64,000 bases of DNA from Serratia sp. Ag1 (GTDB lineage Bacteria > Pseudomonadota > Gammaproteobacteria > Enterobacterales > Enterobacteriaceae): NCBI RefSeq assembly GCF_000743355.1, contig NZ_JQEI01000021.1, forward strand, positions 35,772-99,771, written 5' to 3'. Shown here in pieces: positions 53,887-63,964 of the stretch. Position 1 is the stretch's first letter. Each line of letters opens with the position of its first letter. A program made the position numbers and the translations under genes. Under the pieces are notes generated by a model that saw nothing but the letters and a program-made list of their open reading frames with translations, had not been told where the DNA came from and made no database searches.

Positions 53887-55056
53887 ATGGGTGATTATCA
53901 TCACGGTGTGCAGGTCGTTGAAATCAACGAAGGCACCCGCGTTATTTCCACCGTTTCAACCGCCATCATCGGCATGGTGTGTACCGCCAGTGATGCCGAT
54001 GCGGCCCTGTTCCCGCTGAATGTTCCGGTGTTAATTACCGACGTGCAGGCAGCGGTGGGCAAGGCCGGTAAAAAAGGCACCCTGGCCGCCGCGTTGCAGG
54101 CGATTGCTGACCAGTGCAAGCCGGTCACGATTGTGGTGCGCGTGGCGGAGGGTAAAGACGCTGCCGAAACCACCACCAATATTATCGGCGGGGCAACGGC
54201 TACCGGTCAGTACACCGGCATCAAGGCGCTGCTGACGGCGCAGTCGGTCACCGGCGTCAAGCCGCGCATTCTGGGCGTGCCGGGGCTGGACTCGAAAGAG
54301 GTGGCGGTCACACTGGCGACGGTCTGCCAATCCCTGCGCGCCTTTGGCTATGTCAGTGCCTGGGGCTGCAAGACGATTTCCGACGCCATCAAGTACCGTG
54401 ACAATTTCGGTCAGCGTGAGCTGATGGTGATTTGGCCGGATTTCCTCGCGTGGGATACCGCGACCAACGCCAGTCAAACGGCTTACGCCACGGCGCGCGC
54501 CCTTGGCTTACGGGCGAAAATCGACCAAGAACAGGGGTGGCATAAAACCCTGTCTAACGTCAGCGTTAACGGTGTGACCGGTATCAGTGCCTCGGTGTTT
54601 TGGGATTTGCAGGCCTCCGGCACCGATGCCAGCCTGCTGAATGAGGCCGGGGTCACGACGCTTATCCGTAAAGACGGTTTCCGCTTCTGGGGTAACCGCA
54701 CCTGTTCGGATGACCCGCTGTTCCTGTTTGAAAACTACACCCGCACCGCGCAGGTGTTGGCCGACACCCTGGCCGAGGCGCACATGTGGGCCGTTGACAA
54801 GCCGGTCACCGCCACGCTTATCCGCGACATTGTCGAGGGCATCAAGGCGAAATTCCGCGAGCTGAAATCGAATGGATACCTCATCGACGCGGATTGTTGG
54901 TTTGACGCCAGCGCCAACGACAAAGAAACCCTGAAGGCCGGGAAACTGTATATCGACTACGACTATACCCCGGTGCCACCACTGGAAAACCTGACCCTGC
55001 GCCAGCGCATCACCGATAAGTATCTGGTGAATCTGGCCGCCTCCGTCAACAGCTAA
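53887..55056 (+). CDS. FI: Tail sheath protein FI
   Basis: This 389-residue protein (P2 FI 396) begins GDYHHGVQVVEINEGTRVIS. It is the contractile sheath with the conserved FRFWGNRTCSDDPLFLFENY segment. Good ribosome site (GGAGTAA). Confidence 0.95.
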   Translation: MGDYHHGVQVVEINEGTRVISTVSTAIIGMVCTASDADAALFPLNVPVLITDVQAAVGKAGKKGTLAAALQAIADQCKPVTIVVRVAEGKDAAETTTNIIGGATATGQYTGIKALLTAQSVTGVKPRILGVPGLDSKEVAVTLATVCQSLRAFGYVSAWGCKTISDAIKYRDNFGQRELMVIWPDFLAWDTATNASQTAYATARALGLRAKIDQEQGWHKTLSNVSVNGVTGISASVFWDLQASGTDASLLNEAGVTTLIRKDGFRFWGNRTCSDDPLFLFENYTRTAQVLADTLAEAHMWAVDKPVTATLIRDIVEGIKAKFRELKSNGYLIDADCWFDASANDKETLKAGKLYIDYDYTPVPPLENLTLRQRITDKYLVNLAASVNS

Positions 55057-55072
55057 GAGGACGCTTTACACC

Positions 55073-55591
55073 ATGGCACTCCCGCGCAAACTGAAATACC
55101 TCAACCTGTTCAATGACGGCCTGAGCTATATGGGCGTGGTCAGCTCGGTTACCTTGCCCAAACTGACCCGCAAGCTGGAGAACTATCGCGGCGGCGGCAT
55201 GAACGGCGCGGCCCCGGTGGATTTGGGGCTCGATGACGACGCGCTCACGGTGGAATGGACAATCGGCGGTCTGCCGGATGACGCCTTGTGGAGCCAGTAC
55301 GCCGCCGCCAGTGCGGCCACCGTACCGCTGCGTTTTTGTGGCTCTTACCAGCGTGATGACACCGGCGATGTGGTGGCCGTCGAGATTGTGCTGCGTGGCC
55401 GTCATAAAGAGATGGATTTCGGCGACCAGAAACAGGGTGAGGATACCGAGACCAAAATCAGCACCCAATGCACCTATTACAAGCTGACCGTGGACGGCAA
55501 AGAGCGTATCGAAATCGACACCATCAACATGATTGAGCGGGTGAACGGGGTCGATATGCTGGAGCAGCACCGCCGCAATATCGGCCTGTAA
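55073..55591 (+). CDS. FII: Tail tube protein FII
   Basis: The product is 172 residues, equal to P2 FII. ALPRKLKYLNLFNDGLSYMG and GRHKEMDFGDQKQGEDTETK are conserved. It forms the inner tube. Confidence 0.95.
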   Translation: MALPRKLKYLNLFNDGLSYMGVVSSVTLPKLTRKLENYRGGGMNGAAPVDLGLDDDALTVEWTIGGLPDDALWSQYAAASAATVPLRFCGSYQRDDTGDVVAVEIVLRGRHKEMDFGDQKQGEDTETKISTQCTYYKLTVDGKERIEIDTINMIERVNGVDMLEQHRRNIGL

Positions 55592-55651
55592 TCCTATCGC
55601 GGTCAGCGTGGCTGGCCGCCCCTTTTTCCTTTATCGACTGAGAGAACCCCC

Positions 55652-55948
55652 ATGAGCAAGGCAAAAAACGCAACGCTTTCCCCGAACGTGGTTACGCTGG
55701 ACGCGCCGATTAAACGCGGTGACACCCTGATTGACGCCATTACGCTGATTAAGCCCAACGCGGGCACCCTGCGCGGTGTCGGGCTGGCGGCGCTGGCAAG
55801 CTCCGAGGTTGACGCGTTGATTAAAGTCCTGCCGCGCATGACCTACCCGGCATTGACCGAAAGCGAGGTCGCCACGCTCGATTTGTCTGACCTGGTGGCG
55901 CTGGCCGGTCAGGTTATCGGTTTTTTGTCACCGAGTGCGGAACGCTAG
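55652..55948 (+). CDS. E: Tail assembly chaperone E
   Basis: This 98-residue protein (P2 E 91) precedes the tape measure. A minority of ribosomes shift to make the longer E+E' product at the slippery site 55921-55927. Confidence 0.9.
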   Translation: MSKAKNATLSPNVVTLDAPIKRGDTLIDAITLIKPNAGTLRGVGLAALASSEVDALIKVLPRMTYPALTESEVATLDLSDLVALAGQVIGFLSPSAER

Positions 55949-56100
55949 CCTTTCCGGCGGGCCTGTCGGTGGATGACCTGATGGCGGATATCGCGGTGAT
56001 ATTCCACTGGCCGCCCTCAGAGCTTTACCCGATGAGCCTGCCTGAGCTTCTCAACTGGCGCGACAAAGCGCACCTTCGAAGTGGACACGCCAATGAGTAA
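55652..56100 (+). CDS. E+E' frameshift product
   Basis: In-frame codons GGT TTT TTG contain the heptamer T TTT TTG (55921-55927). A -1 shift there continues with VTECGTLAFPAGLSVDDLMA and ends at 56100, overlapping the T start, giving about 149 residues. E and E+E' help assemble tube and tape measure, as known for P2. Confidence 0.85.
55921..55927 (+). promoter_or_regulatory. -1 ribosomal frameshift site (T TTT TTG)
   Basis: The heptamer is in the correct phase for a -1 shift, 21 bases before the E stop codon. The P2 E/E' gene pair uses the same type of site. Confidence 0.85.
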
Positions 56101-58543
56101 CAACGTTAAATTGCAGGTGCTACTCAAAGCCGTCGACCAAGCCAGCCGCCCGTTTAAAAGCATCCAGGCAGCGAGTCAATCGCTGTCTGGCGATATCCGT
56201 GATACGCAAAAAAAACTCAAAACGCTGAGTGCGCAGGCTGGGCGTGTTGAGGATTTTCGCAAGTCGAGCGCGCAGCTTGCGGTGACCGGTCAGGCCTTGA
56301 AGAAAGCTAAACAGGAAGCTGCCGAACTGGCTATTCAGTTTAAGCAGACCGAACAGCCAACCCGCGCACAGGTGCAGGTGATGGCGGCGGCCAAGCGGTC
56401 GGCGGCTGAGTTACAGACCAAATACAACGGCCTGTGCCTGTCGGTGCAGCGCCAGCGGCAGGAATTGGCACAGGCCGGGATGAATACCCGCACACTGGCC
56501 GCCGACGAGCGCCGCCTGAAAACCGCCCTCAGTGACACCACCGGTCAGCTCAACCGCCAGCGAGACGCCCTGGCGCGCGTCAGCCAGCAGCAGGCCCGCC
56601 TGAATGCCGTCAAGCAGCGTTACCAAGCCGGTAAGCAACGGGCGGACAGCGTGGTCGGTGCCGGGGCTGCCGGTGTCGGGGTGGCAACGGCGGGCGGCTT
56701 GGCCGGGGCGGCGTTGCTGAAATCCGGCTATGAGTTCTCGCTGAAAAACTCCACCCTGCAAGGGGTGCTCAGTCTGGAAAAAGGCTCGGCGGATATGCTG
56801 GCATTGCGCACGCAGGCGCGCCAGATTGGCGACAATACCGCCGCCAGTGCCGACGATGCCGCCGGGGCGCAAATCATCATCGCCAAAGGGGGCGGCGATA
56901 AAGAGGCCATCATGGCCGCCACGCCGGTCACGCTAAACATGGCGCTGGCGAACACCCGCAGCATGGAAGAAAACGCCACCTTGCTGATGGGGGTGAAATC
57001 GGCCTTTGCGCTCACCAACGACAAGGTGGCGCACATTGGTGATGTGATTTCATCGGCCATGAACAAGAGCGCCGCCGACTTTGACGGGTTGAGCGACACG
57101 CTGACCTACGCGGCCCCGGTGGCGAAAAACGCCGGGATTAGCCTGGAGCAGACCGCCGCCATGGCGGGCGCGCTGGCCGATGCGAAAATTACCGGCTCAA
57201 TGGCCGGGACGGGGAGCCGGGCAGTGATTACCCGTTTGCAGGCTCCTACCGGCACCGCCGCCACGGCGCTCGGGGAGTTGAAGGTCAAGCACGCCGACCG
57301 CAAAGGCAATATGCGGCCACTGTTCACCCTCCTGAAAGAAATGCAACAGAGCTTTGAGAAAAACAAGCTCGGCAGTGCGCAGCGTGCGGAGTACATGAAG
57401 GTGATTTTCGGCGAGGAGGCCAGCTCGGCGGCGGCGGTGCTGATGGCCGATGCGGTCAGCGGCAAGTTAGACCGGCTCACCAAGACCTTTCAGCAGTCCG
57501 ACGGCAGTACCGAGCGGCTCGTCAACATCCAGCAGGACAACCTCGGCGGGGATTTCAAGGAATTCCAATCGGCGTATGAGGCGGTGGGGATTGACCTGTT
57601 TGACCAACAGGAAGCCGGGTTCCGTAAGCTGACGCAGGGCGCAACGCGGTACATCCTCACGCTGGATAACTGGATAAAGAAAAACCCGGAATTGGCGACC
57701 ACGCTCACCAGGGTGGTGACCGGCGGGCTGGCCGTTGTCGGCGTGCTGGGGGCGATTGGCCTGGCCTCTTGGCCGGTGATGATGGGCATTAACGGCATCA
57801 TTGCGGCGGCGGGCATGCTGGGAACGGCGGTCAGCGTTGCCGGTGGGGCGGTCATGACGGTGTTGGGGGCGCTGACGTGGCCGATTGTCGCCGTCGGTGC
57901 CGCCTTCGTGGCGGGGGCGCTGCTTATCCGCAAATATTGGGCGCCTATCAGCGCCTTTTTCGGCGGGGTGATGACCGGCATCACGGACGCCTTTGCCCCG
58001 CTCGGTGCGCTGTTCACCCCGCTGAAACCGATGTTCGACACGCTGGGCGGTTGGCTTAAGCAGGCGTGGCAGTGGTTTACCAACCTGATTGCGCCGGTGA
58101 AAGCCAGCCAAGAGACCTTGGACAGTTGCAAGAATGCCGGGATAGCGTTTGGCCGCACGGTGGCCGATGCGCTGATGCTGCCGCTTAACGCCTTTAACAA
58201 GCTGCGAGAGGGCATTGATTGGGTGCTGGAGAAGCTCGGCATTATCAACAGCGAATCCAGCGACATTGACCAGAAAGCGCAGAAGGCCAATGACTACGCC
58301 AACGGGGTGAGCGGCGGGGCCGGTTATTACGCTTACGGCGGCACCATGCCCGGCACCTATGTCCCGGTGAGTGCCGGGGGCGGTAAATCCTACGTGGACA
58401 GCAGCGTGAATCATTTCCACATCGCCAGCCATGGCACCGGCGGTAGCAACGAGGCGGAAACCAAACGGATGGTTTTGGCCGCGATGGAGGAGCGTGACCG
58501 TAAGAACCGTGCGGCGGCGCGCTCCAGTCTGGCGAGTGATTAA
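56093..58543 (+). CDS. T: Tape measure protein T
   Basis: From the ATG at 56093 the product is 816 residues (P2 T 815). The N-terminal 180 residues form coiled coils, then a glycine-rich hydrophobic part and several membrane-like segments (about 545-615). It sets tail length and enters the host membrane. Confidence 0.95.
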   Translation: MSNNVKLQVLLKAVDQASRPFKSIQAASQSLSGDIRDTQKKLKTLSAQAGRVEDFRKSSAQLAVTGQALKKAKQEAAELAIQFKQTEQPTRAQVQVMAAAKRSAAELQTKYNGLCLSVQRQRQELAQAGMNTRTLAADERRLKTALSDTTGQLNRQRDALARVSQQQARLNAVKQRYQAGKQRADSVVGAGAAGVGVATAGGLAGAALLKSGYEFSLKNSTLQGVLSLEKGSADMLALRTQARQIGDNTAASADDAAGAQIIIAKGGGDKEAIMAATPVTLNMALANTRSMEENATLLMGVKSAFALTNDKVAHIGDVISSAMNKSAADFDGLSDTLTYAAPVAKNAGISLEQTAAMAGALADAKITGSMAGTGSRAVITRLQAPTGTAATALGELKVKHADRKGNMRPLFTLLKEMQQSFEKNKLGSAQRAEYMKVIFGEEASSAAAVLMADAVSGKLDRLTKTFQQSDGSTERLVNIQQDNLGGDFKEFQSAYEAVGIDLFDQQEAGFRKLTQGATRYILTLDNWIKKNPELATTLTRVVTGGLAVVGVLGAIGLASWPVMMGINGIIAAAGMLGTAVSVAGGAVMTVLGALTWPIVAVGAAFVAGALLIRKYWAPISAFFGGVMTGITDAFAPLGALFTPLKPMFDTLGGWLKQAWQWFTNLIAPVKASQETLDSCKNAGIAFGRTVADALMLPLNAFNKLREGIDWVLEKLGIINSESSDIDQKAQKANDYANGVSGGAGYYAYGGTMPGTYVPVSAGGGKSYVDSSVNHFHIASHGTGGSNEAETKRMVLAAMEERDRKNRAAARSSLASD

Positions 58544-58558
58544 GAGGAGTCGGTCATC

Positions 58559-59044
58559 ATGATGTTAACCCTTGGGCTGTTCGTGTTTCAGCTTCAGACC
58601 CTGCCTTACCAAACGATGCAGCGCAATGTTGATTACCGCTGGCCCTCCAATAGCCGGGTTGGCTTGCGCCCGGCGTTGCAGTTTCTCGGCGTTGAGGAGG
58701 AGAAAGTCACCGTATCCGGGGTGCTGCTGCCGGAAATCACTGGCGGCAAGGTGTCATTGCAGTTACTGGATGCGATGGCCGCCGAGGGCCGGGCGTGGCC
58801 GCTGCTGGAAGGCACTGGCACCATTTACGGCATGTTTGTTGTGAACAGCGTCAGCGAAACCCGCACCGAGTTTTTTGCGGTCGGCAGCGCCCGGCGTATT
58901 GAGTTTTCGCTCACCCTCACCCGCGTGGATGAATCCCTGACGGTGCTTTATGGGGATTTGCAGGCACAGGCTGACAATCTGCTCGGTCAGGCCGGTGCCA
59001 TGGCAAATAAAGCAGGCAGTGCTATCGGAGGGCTGTTCTCATGA
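58559..59044 (+). CDS. U: Tail terminator-region protein U
   Basis: The product is 161 residues (P2 U 159). TLGLFVFQLQTLPYQTMQRN and RTEFFAVGSARRIEFSLTLT are conserved. The end overlaps D by 4 bases. Confidence 0.93.
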   Translation: MMLTLGLFVFQLQTLPYQTMQRNVDYRWPSNSRVGLRPALQFLGVEEEKVTVSGVLLPEITGGKVSLQLLDAMAAEGRAWPLLEGTGTIYGMFVVNSVSETRTEFFAVGSARRIEFSLTLTRVDESLTVLYGDLQAQADNLLGQAGAMANKAGSAIGGLFS

Positions 59045-60198
59045 TAACGGGCCTGATGCTTGATGCGGGGGCAAAGATTGCCCCGGCCTTTATGCTCACC
59101 CTGGGTGGGAAAGATATTACCCAGAATATCAGCCCGCGCTTGCTGTCGCTGACGCTGGTCGATAACCGCGGCTTTGAGGCTGACCAGTTGGATATTGAGC
59201 TGGACGACGCCGACGGGCAAGTGATGATGCCGGGGCGGGGGGCGGTGATTTCGTTGCTGTTGGGCTGGCAGGGGCAACCGTTGGTGAACAAAGGCACGTT
59301 CACCGTCGATGAAGTGGAGCACCGGGGCGCGCCTGACACGCTGACCCTCCGGGCGCGCAGTGCAGATTTTCGCGGCACGCTCAATTCACGCCGTGAGGCG
59401 TCCTATCATGACACCACGCTCGGCGCAGTGGTCGAGAAGATTGCCGCACGCAACCATTTGACGGCCAGCGTTGCGGCGGGATTTGCAAACATTGCGATAC
59501 CGCATATTGACCAGTCGCAGGAGTCTGACGCCAAGTTTCTGACCCGACTCGCCACCCGCAACGGGGCGGAGGTGTCGGTCAAGGCGGGGAAACTGCTGTT
59601 CCTCAAGGCCGGGAACGGCGTGACCGCCAGCGGCAAACCCATTCCACACGTCACCCTTGAGCGCCGCGACGGTGACCGGCACCAGTTTGCTATCGCTGAC
59701 CGGGGCGCTTATACCGGCGTCACGGCCAAATGGTTGCACACCAAAGACCCGAAAGAGCAAAAGCAAAAGGTCAAGCTCCAGCGCAAACCAAAGGAGCAGC
59801 ACCTGCGCGCACTGCAACACCCGAAAGCCAAGCCGGTGAAGACAGCAAAAGCCCAAAAGACGCCGGAGGCGCGCGAGGGCGAGTATATGGCGGGGGAGGC
59901 GGACAACGTGTTTGCGCTGACCACTGTCTACGCCAGCAAGGCGCAGGCGATGCGCGCCGCACAGGCCAAGTGGGATAAATTACAGCGCGGTGTTGCGGAG
60001 TTCTCGCTTAATCTCGCCCTGGGGCGTGCGGATTTGTACCCAGAAACGCCGGTAGCGGTAAAAGGGTTTAAGCGCGTCATAGACGAGCAGGCGTGGACAA
60101 TCACCAGGGTCACCCACTCGCTCAATAATAACGGCTACACGACGGCGCTAGAGCTTGAGGTGCGGCTTTCTGATGTGGAGTACGAAGAGGAAAGTTAA
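59041..60198 (+). CDS. D: Baseplate hub protein D
   Basis: The product is 385 residues (P2 D 387). DAGAKIAPAFMLTLGGKDIT starts the protein and EAWTITR-like residues (DEQAWTITRVTHSLNN) end it. It is the gp27-like hub. It is the last gene of the FI operon. Confidence 0.94.
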   Translation: MITGLMLDAGAKIAPAFMLTLGGKDITQNISPRLLSLTLVDNRGFEADQLDIELDDADGQVMMPGRGAVISLLLGWQGQPLVNKGTFTVDEVEHRGAPDTLTLRARSADFRGTLNSRREASYHDTTLGAVVEKIAARNHLTASVAAGFANIAIPHIDQSQESDAKFLTRLATRNGAEVSVKAGKLLFLKAGNGVTASGKPIPHVTLERRDGDRHQFAIADRGAYTGVTAKWLHTKDPKEQKQKVKLQRKPKEQHLRALQHPKAKPVKTAKAQKTPEAREGEYMAGEADNVFALTTVYASKAQAMRAAQAKWDKLQRGVAEFSLNLALGRADLYPETPVAVKGFKRVIDEQAWTITRVTHSLNNNGYTTALELEVRLSDVEYEEES

Positions 60199-60285
60199 TT
60201 TGCTGAAGTGTGATTAATGCATTGTTTAATAAGGATAAAATGATAAAATAACCGTATTGAAATCGAACGGTGGAGGTGAAAGAGC

Positions 60286-60504
60286 ATGTTTCATTGCAAT
60301 CTATGCGGCACGGCGGCCCATGCGCGTTCAAGCCGGTATCTGAGCGAGAACACCAAAGAGCGTTATCACCAGTGTCAGAATATCAATTGCGGGCATACCT
60401 TTGTCACCATGGAAACCATCGAGCGATCCATTATGTCGCCGGGCACGGTCATTCCGGTCATGCCGCACCCCAACCATTACGGTCAGCAAAGTATGTTGAT
60501 GTAA
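60286..60504 (+). CDS. ogr: Ogr-type late gene activator
   Basis: The product is 72 residues, equal to P2 Ogr. The zinc site is C4/C7 (FHCNLCGTAAHARSS) and C30/C35 (HQCQNINCGHTFV). Ogr recruits RNA polymerase to all late promoters of the prophage. Confidence 0.93.
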   Translation: MFHCNLCGTAAHARSSRYLSENTKERYHQCQNINCGHTFVTMETIERSIMSPGTVIPVMPHPNHYGQQSMLM

Positions 60505-60510
60505 CGAAGT

Positions 60511-60536
60511 GCCCCGGAAGTCCGGGGCATTTTTTT
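60511..60536 (+). terminator. ogr terminator
   Basis: GCCCCGG aagt CCGGGGC is followed by ATTTTTTT, seven bases after the ogr stop. Confidence 0.88.
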
Positions 60537-60539
60537 CGA

Positions 60540-60558
60540 TGTGGTCAACGTGTGGACA
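60540..60558. promoter_or_regulatory. Tandem integrase arm-type sites at attR
   Basis: TGTGGTCA (60540-60547) and TGTGGACA (60551-60558) are 11 bases apart, mirroring the pair at attL. Confidence 0.55.
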
Positions 60559-60608
60559 CTGACCGAGATAAATCCTTTTATCTCATTGTGTTGGATGGTT
60601 TTTCGTAT

Positions 60609-60650
60609 CACCATCCCTGTCTTCCCCGCCTTTACGGCGGGGCTTTTTTT
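60609..60650. other. attR core of the P2-like prophage (direct repeat)
   Basis: This is an exact 42-base copy of 24545-24586, with the same terminator hairpin (60624-60650). It separates ogr from the host gene fieF. Confidence 0.9.
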
Positions 60651-60699
60651 ACCTGACATTCCGTTATACTAACGCCATGAATTTATGTCGGGGTTCTTT

Positions 60700-61602
60700 A
60701 TGCAACAGCAATATGCGCGTCTGGTGAAGTCCGCAGCGTTAGCCGCCACCGCGACGGCTTCTACTTTGCTGATTATCAAGACCGTTGCCTGGTATCTTAC
60801 CGGATCGGTGAGCCTGTTGGCGGCGTTGGTGGATTCGCTGGTCGATATCGCAGCTTCGTTAACCAACCTGCTGGTGGTACGTTATTCACTACAGCCAGCG
60901 GATGAGGAGCATGCTTTTGGTCATGGAAAGGCTGAATCGTTGGCAGCACTGGCACAAAGCATGTTTATTTCCGGTTCGGCATTGTTTCTGTTCCTGACCG
61001 GTTTTCAGCACTTATTCTCGCCACAGCCCCTTAACGAGCCCGGCATCGGTGTTGCGGTGACCCTTGTCGCGTTGGTGAGTACACTGATCCTGGTCACCTA
61101 TCAGCGTTGGGTGGTGAGAAAAACGCGCAGTCAGGCCATTCGCGCAGATATGCTGCATTATCAGTCAGATGTCCTGATGAATAGTGCTATTCTTGTGGCG
61201 CTTGGGCTGAGCTGGTACGGATTTTACCGCGCGGATGCGTTGTTTGCCTTGGGGATCGGGGTTTATATCCTCTACAGTGCGCTGCGTATGGGGTATGAAG
61301 CGGTACAATCCTTACTGGATCGGGCTTTGCCTGATGAAGAGCGCCAGGTGATCATCGACGTGGTATCCTCATGGCCCGGAGTGAAAGGGGCACACGATTT
61401 GCGCACTCGGCAGTCTGGGCCAACGCGTTTTATTCAGGTGCATCTGGAAATGGAAGATTCGTTGCCGTTGGTGCAGGCGCATTTTCTGGCGGAACAGGTT
61501 GAACAGGCGTTGTTACACCGTTTTCCAGGGGCGGATGTGATCATCCACCAGGATCCCTGCTCTGTGGTGCCGGCGAACCAGCAAGGGCATTGGGAACTAT
61601 AA
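60700..61602 (+). CDS. fieF: Cation-efflux pump for iron and zinc
   Basis: From the ATG at 60700 the product is 300 residues, the length of E. coli FieF (YiiP). Six membrane segments are present. The metal site residues D45 and D49 ([11 protein letters not shown]) and H/D in [10 protein letters not shown] are conserved. It exports Fe2+ and Zn2+ in exchange for protons. Confidence 0.95.
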   Translation: MQQQYARLVKSAALAATATASTLLIIKTVAWYLTGSVSLLAALVDSLVDIAASLTNLLVVRYSLQPADEEHAFGHGKAESLAALAQSMFISGSALFLFLTGFQHLFSPQPLNEPGIGVAVTLVALVSTLILVTYQRWVVRKTRSQAIRADMLHYQSDVLMNSAILVALGLSWYGFYRADALFALGIGVYILYSALRMGYEAVQSLLDRALPDEERQVIIDVVSSWPGVKGAHDLRTRQSGPTRFIQVHLEMEDSLPLVQAHFLAEQVEQALLHRFPGADVIIHQDPCSVVPANQQGHWEL

Positions 61603-61721
61603 TTAACTGATATGGGTCAATAGATAGACGTTGTGGGAATATTGCGTTAGCTCGGTGTGCTATACACGCAGGTTTTCCACGATATTGCGTGACCTGAATC
61701 AATTCAGCTAAGTCTTTTTGT

Positions 61722-61727
61722 TATAAT
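61722..61727 (+). promoter_or_regulatory. -10 element of a likely pfkA promoter
   Basis: TATAAT is a perfect -10 match 96 bases before pfkA. The -35 region is not obvious. Confidence 0.4.
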
Positions 61728-61822
61728 ATCCAGCAATAAAGCCGTAAAGCTGGTTTTCCGCAGTTGCGATGAGCCCAGGGCAATCGGCGAATACAGAATT
61801 CTTTACAAGTTCAGAGGTAGTC

Positions 61823-62785
61823 ATGATCAAGAAAATCGGTGTACTGACGAGTGGCGGTGACGCGCCAGGTATGAACGCTGCCATTCGTGGCGTTGTGCGT
61901 GCTGCACTCACAGAGGGTCTGGAAGTTTTTGGTATTCACGATGGCTACCTTGGTTTGTACGAAGATCGCATGGAAAAATTGGACCGCTACAGCGTGTCTG
62001 ACATGATCAACCGTGGCGGTACCTTCTTGGGTTCTGCGCGTTTCCCTGAATTCAGAGATGAAGACGTACGTGCCAAGGCGATTGAAAACCTGAAAAAACG
62101 CGGTATTGACGCGCTGGTAGTCATCGGTGGTGACGGTTCCTACATGGGGGCGAAACGCCTGACCGAAGAAGGTTTCCCGTGTATTGGTCTGCCGGGCACC
62201 ATCGATAACGATGTAGCGGGAACAGACTACACCATTGGTTACTTCACCGCGCTGGAAACCGTGGTGGAAGCGATTGACCGCCTGCGTGATACTTCTTCGT
62301 CGCATCAACGTATCTCTATCGTTGAAGTGATGGGGCGTTACTGTGGTGAGTTGACGTTGTCTGCCGCGATTGCCGGGGGCTGCGAATTTATCGTGCTGCC
62401 GGAAATTGAATTCAGTCGTGACGATCTGGTTGAAGAAATCAAAGCCGGTATTGCTAAAGGTAAAAAACATGCCATCGTGGCGATCACTGAGCACGTTTGT
62501 GACGTTGATGAACTGGCGCGCTACATCGAACAGGAAACGGGCCGTGAAACGCGCGCCACCGTGTTGGGCCACATCCAGCGCGGCGGTTCACCGGTAGCTT
62601 ATGACCGTATTCTGGCTTCCCGCATGGGGGCATACTCCATTGACCTGTTGCTGCAAGGCTACGGTGGTCGCTGCGTGGGTATTCAGAACGAGAAGCTGGT
62701 GCACCATGACATCATTGATGCTATCGAAAACATGAAGCGTATATTCCACCTCGACTGGCTGGAAACGGCGAAAAAACTGTACTGA
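61823..62785 (+). CDS. pfkA: 6-phosphofructokinase I
   Basis: From the ATG at 61823 the product is 320 residues, equal to E. coli Pfk[19 protein letters not shown] binds ATP, and [17 protein letters not shown] holds the catalytic Asp. It phosphorylates fructose 6-phosphate, the committed glycolytic step. Confidence 0.97.
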   Translation: MIKKIGVLTSGGDAPGMNAAIRGVVRAALTEGLEVFGIHDGYLGLYEDRMEKLDRYSVSDMINRGGTFLGSARFPEFRDEDVRAKAIENLKKRGIDALVVIGGDGSYMGAKRLTEEGFPCIGLPGTIDNDVAGTDYTIGYFTALETVVEAIDRLRDTSSSHQRISIVEVMGRYCGELTLSAAIAGGCEFIVLPEIEFSRDDLVEEIKAGIAKGKKHAIVAITEHVCDVDELARYIEQETGRETRATVLGHIQRGGSPVAYDRILASRMGAYSIDLLLQGYGGRCVGIQNEKLVHHDIIDAIENMKRIFHLDWLETAKKLY

Positions 62786-62810
62786 TACGCATCGGTTTGC
62801 TGCCAATAAG

Positions 62811-62834
62811 CCTCCTTCACCGGAGGTTTTTTTT
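62811..62834 (+). terminator. pfkA terminator
   Basis: A CCTCC / GGAGG stem is followed by eight T residues, 25 bases after the pfkA stop. Confidence 0.85.
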
Positions 62835-62974
62835 ATGTGTAGCCCTTCATATTCCAGAATGGTCTAGCCAAAAATTTTTTATTCTTTAATGGTGAGGAAA
62901 ATTTCTGGCAGGCTCTGATGTTAATGCTAAATCAACCTACTGAGGTTGCGGCCATTTTTCTGGGGGAGTGTGCA

Positions 62975-63964
62975 ATGCGTAAATGGGGTGCAGGTGTGGT
63001 TTTACTGCTGTTGGCATCCGGTGCCACGGCAAAAGATATTCAATTGCTGAACGTTTCATACGATCCAACCCGCGAGTTTTATCAGGAATACAATACCGCT
63101 TTCGGTAAATACTGGCAGCAACAGACCGGCGATAAGGTCACGGTGCGCCAATCACACGGCGGCTCCGGCAAGCAAGCCACCTCGGTGATTAATGGTATTG
63201 AAGCCGATGTGGTGACGTTGGCGCTGGCCTATGATGTGGATGCGATCGCCGAGCGGGGCCGTATCGAAAAAGACTGGATTAAGCGCTTGCCAGACAACTC
63301 AGCACCCTATACTTCCACCATCGTATTTCTGGTACGCAAAGGCAATCCAAAGCAGATTCAGGATTGGTCCGATCTGGTGAAGCCCGGTGTGTCGGTGATT
63401 ACGCCGAATCCTAAAACCTCTGGTGGCGCCCGTTGGAACTATCTGGCGGCCTGGGGTTATGCGTTGCATCACCATAATGGCGATAAAGCCAAGGCGCAGG
63501 AATTTGTCAAAAACCTGTACCAGAACGTTGAAGTGCTGGACTCCGGTGCACGTGGCGCAACGAATACCTTTGTTGAGCGCGGGATCGGTGATGTGCTGAT
63601 CGCTTGGGAGAACGAAGCGCTGTTGGCTGAGAAAGAGCTGGGTAAGGACAAATTTGAAATCATTACGCCGAGCGAGTCGATCTTGGCCGAACCGACCGTG
63701 TCGGTGGTGGACAGAGTGGTTGATAAGCGTGGGACGCGTGACGTGGCCAATGCCTATCTGAAGTACCTGTACTCCAATGAAGGCCAGACCATTGCAGCGA
63801 AGAATTACTATCGCCCTCGCGATGAGGCGATCGCTGCTAAATTCACCGAGCAGTTCCCGAAACTGAAGTTATTCACCGTAGATGATACGTTTGGTGGTTG
63901 GACCAACGCACAGAAGGTGCATTTTGCTACTGGCGGCGCGTTTGACGAGATTAGTAAACGGTAA
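62975..63964 (+). CDS. sbp: Periplasmic sulfate-binding protein
   Basis: From the ATG at 62975 (GGGGGAG upstream) the product is 329 residues, equal to E. coli Sbp. A signal peptide ([19 protein letters not shown]) is present; [12 protein letters not shown] and [12 protein letters not shown] are sulfate-site segments. It delivers sulfate to the CysTWA importer. Confidence 0.95.
   Translation: MRKWGAGVVLLLLASGATAKDIQLLNVSYDPTREFYQEYNTAFGKYWQQQTGDKVTVRQSHGGSGKQATSVINGIEADVVTLALAYDVDAIAERGRIEKDWIKRLPDNSAPYTSTIVFLVRKGNPKQIQDWSDLVKPGVSVITPNPKTSGGARWNYLAAWGYALHHHNGDKAKAQEFVKNLYQNVEVLDSGARGATNTFVERGIGDVLIAWENEALLAEKELGKDKFEIITPSESILAEPTVSVVDRVVDKRGTRDVANAYLKYLYSNEGQTIAAKNYYRPRDEAIAAKFTEQFPKLKLFTVDDTFGGWTNAQKVHFATGGAFDEISKR

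Noticed and set aside
57467..58432. 321-codon leftward frame opposite the tape measure gene
   Set aside because: GC-rich shadow with low-complexity composition.
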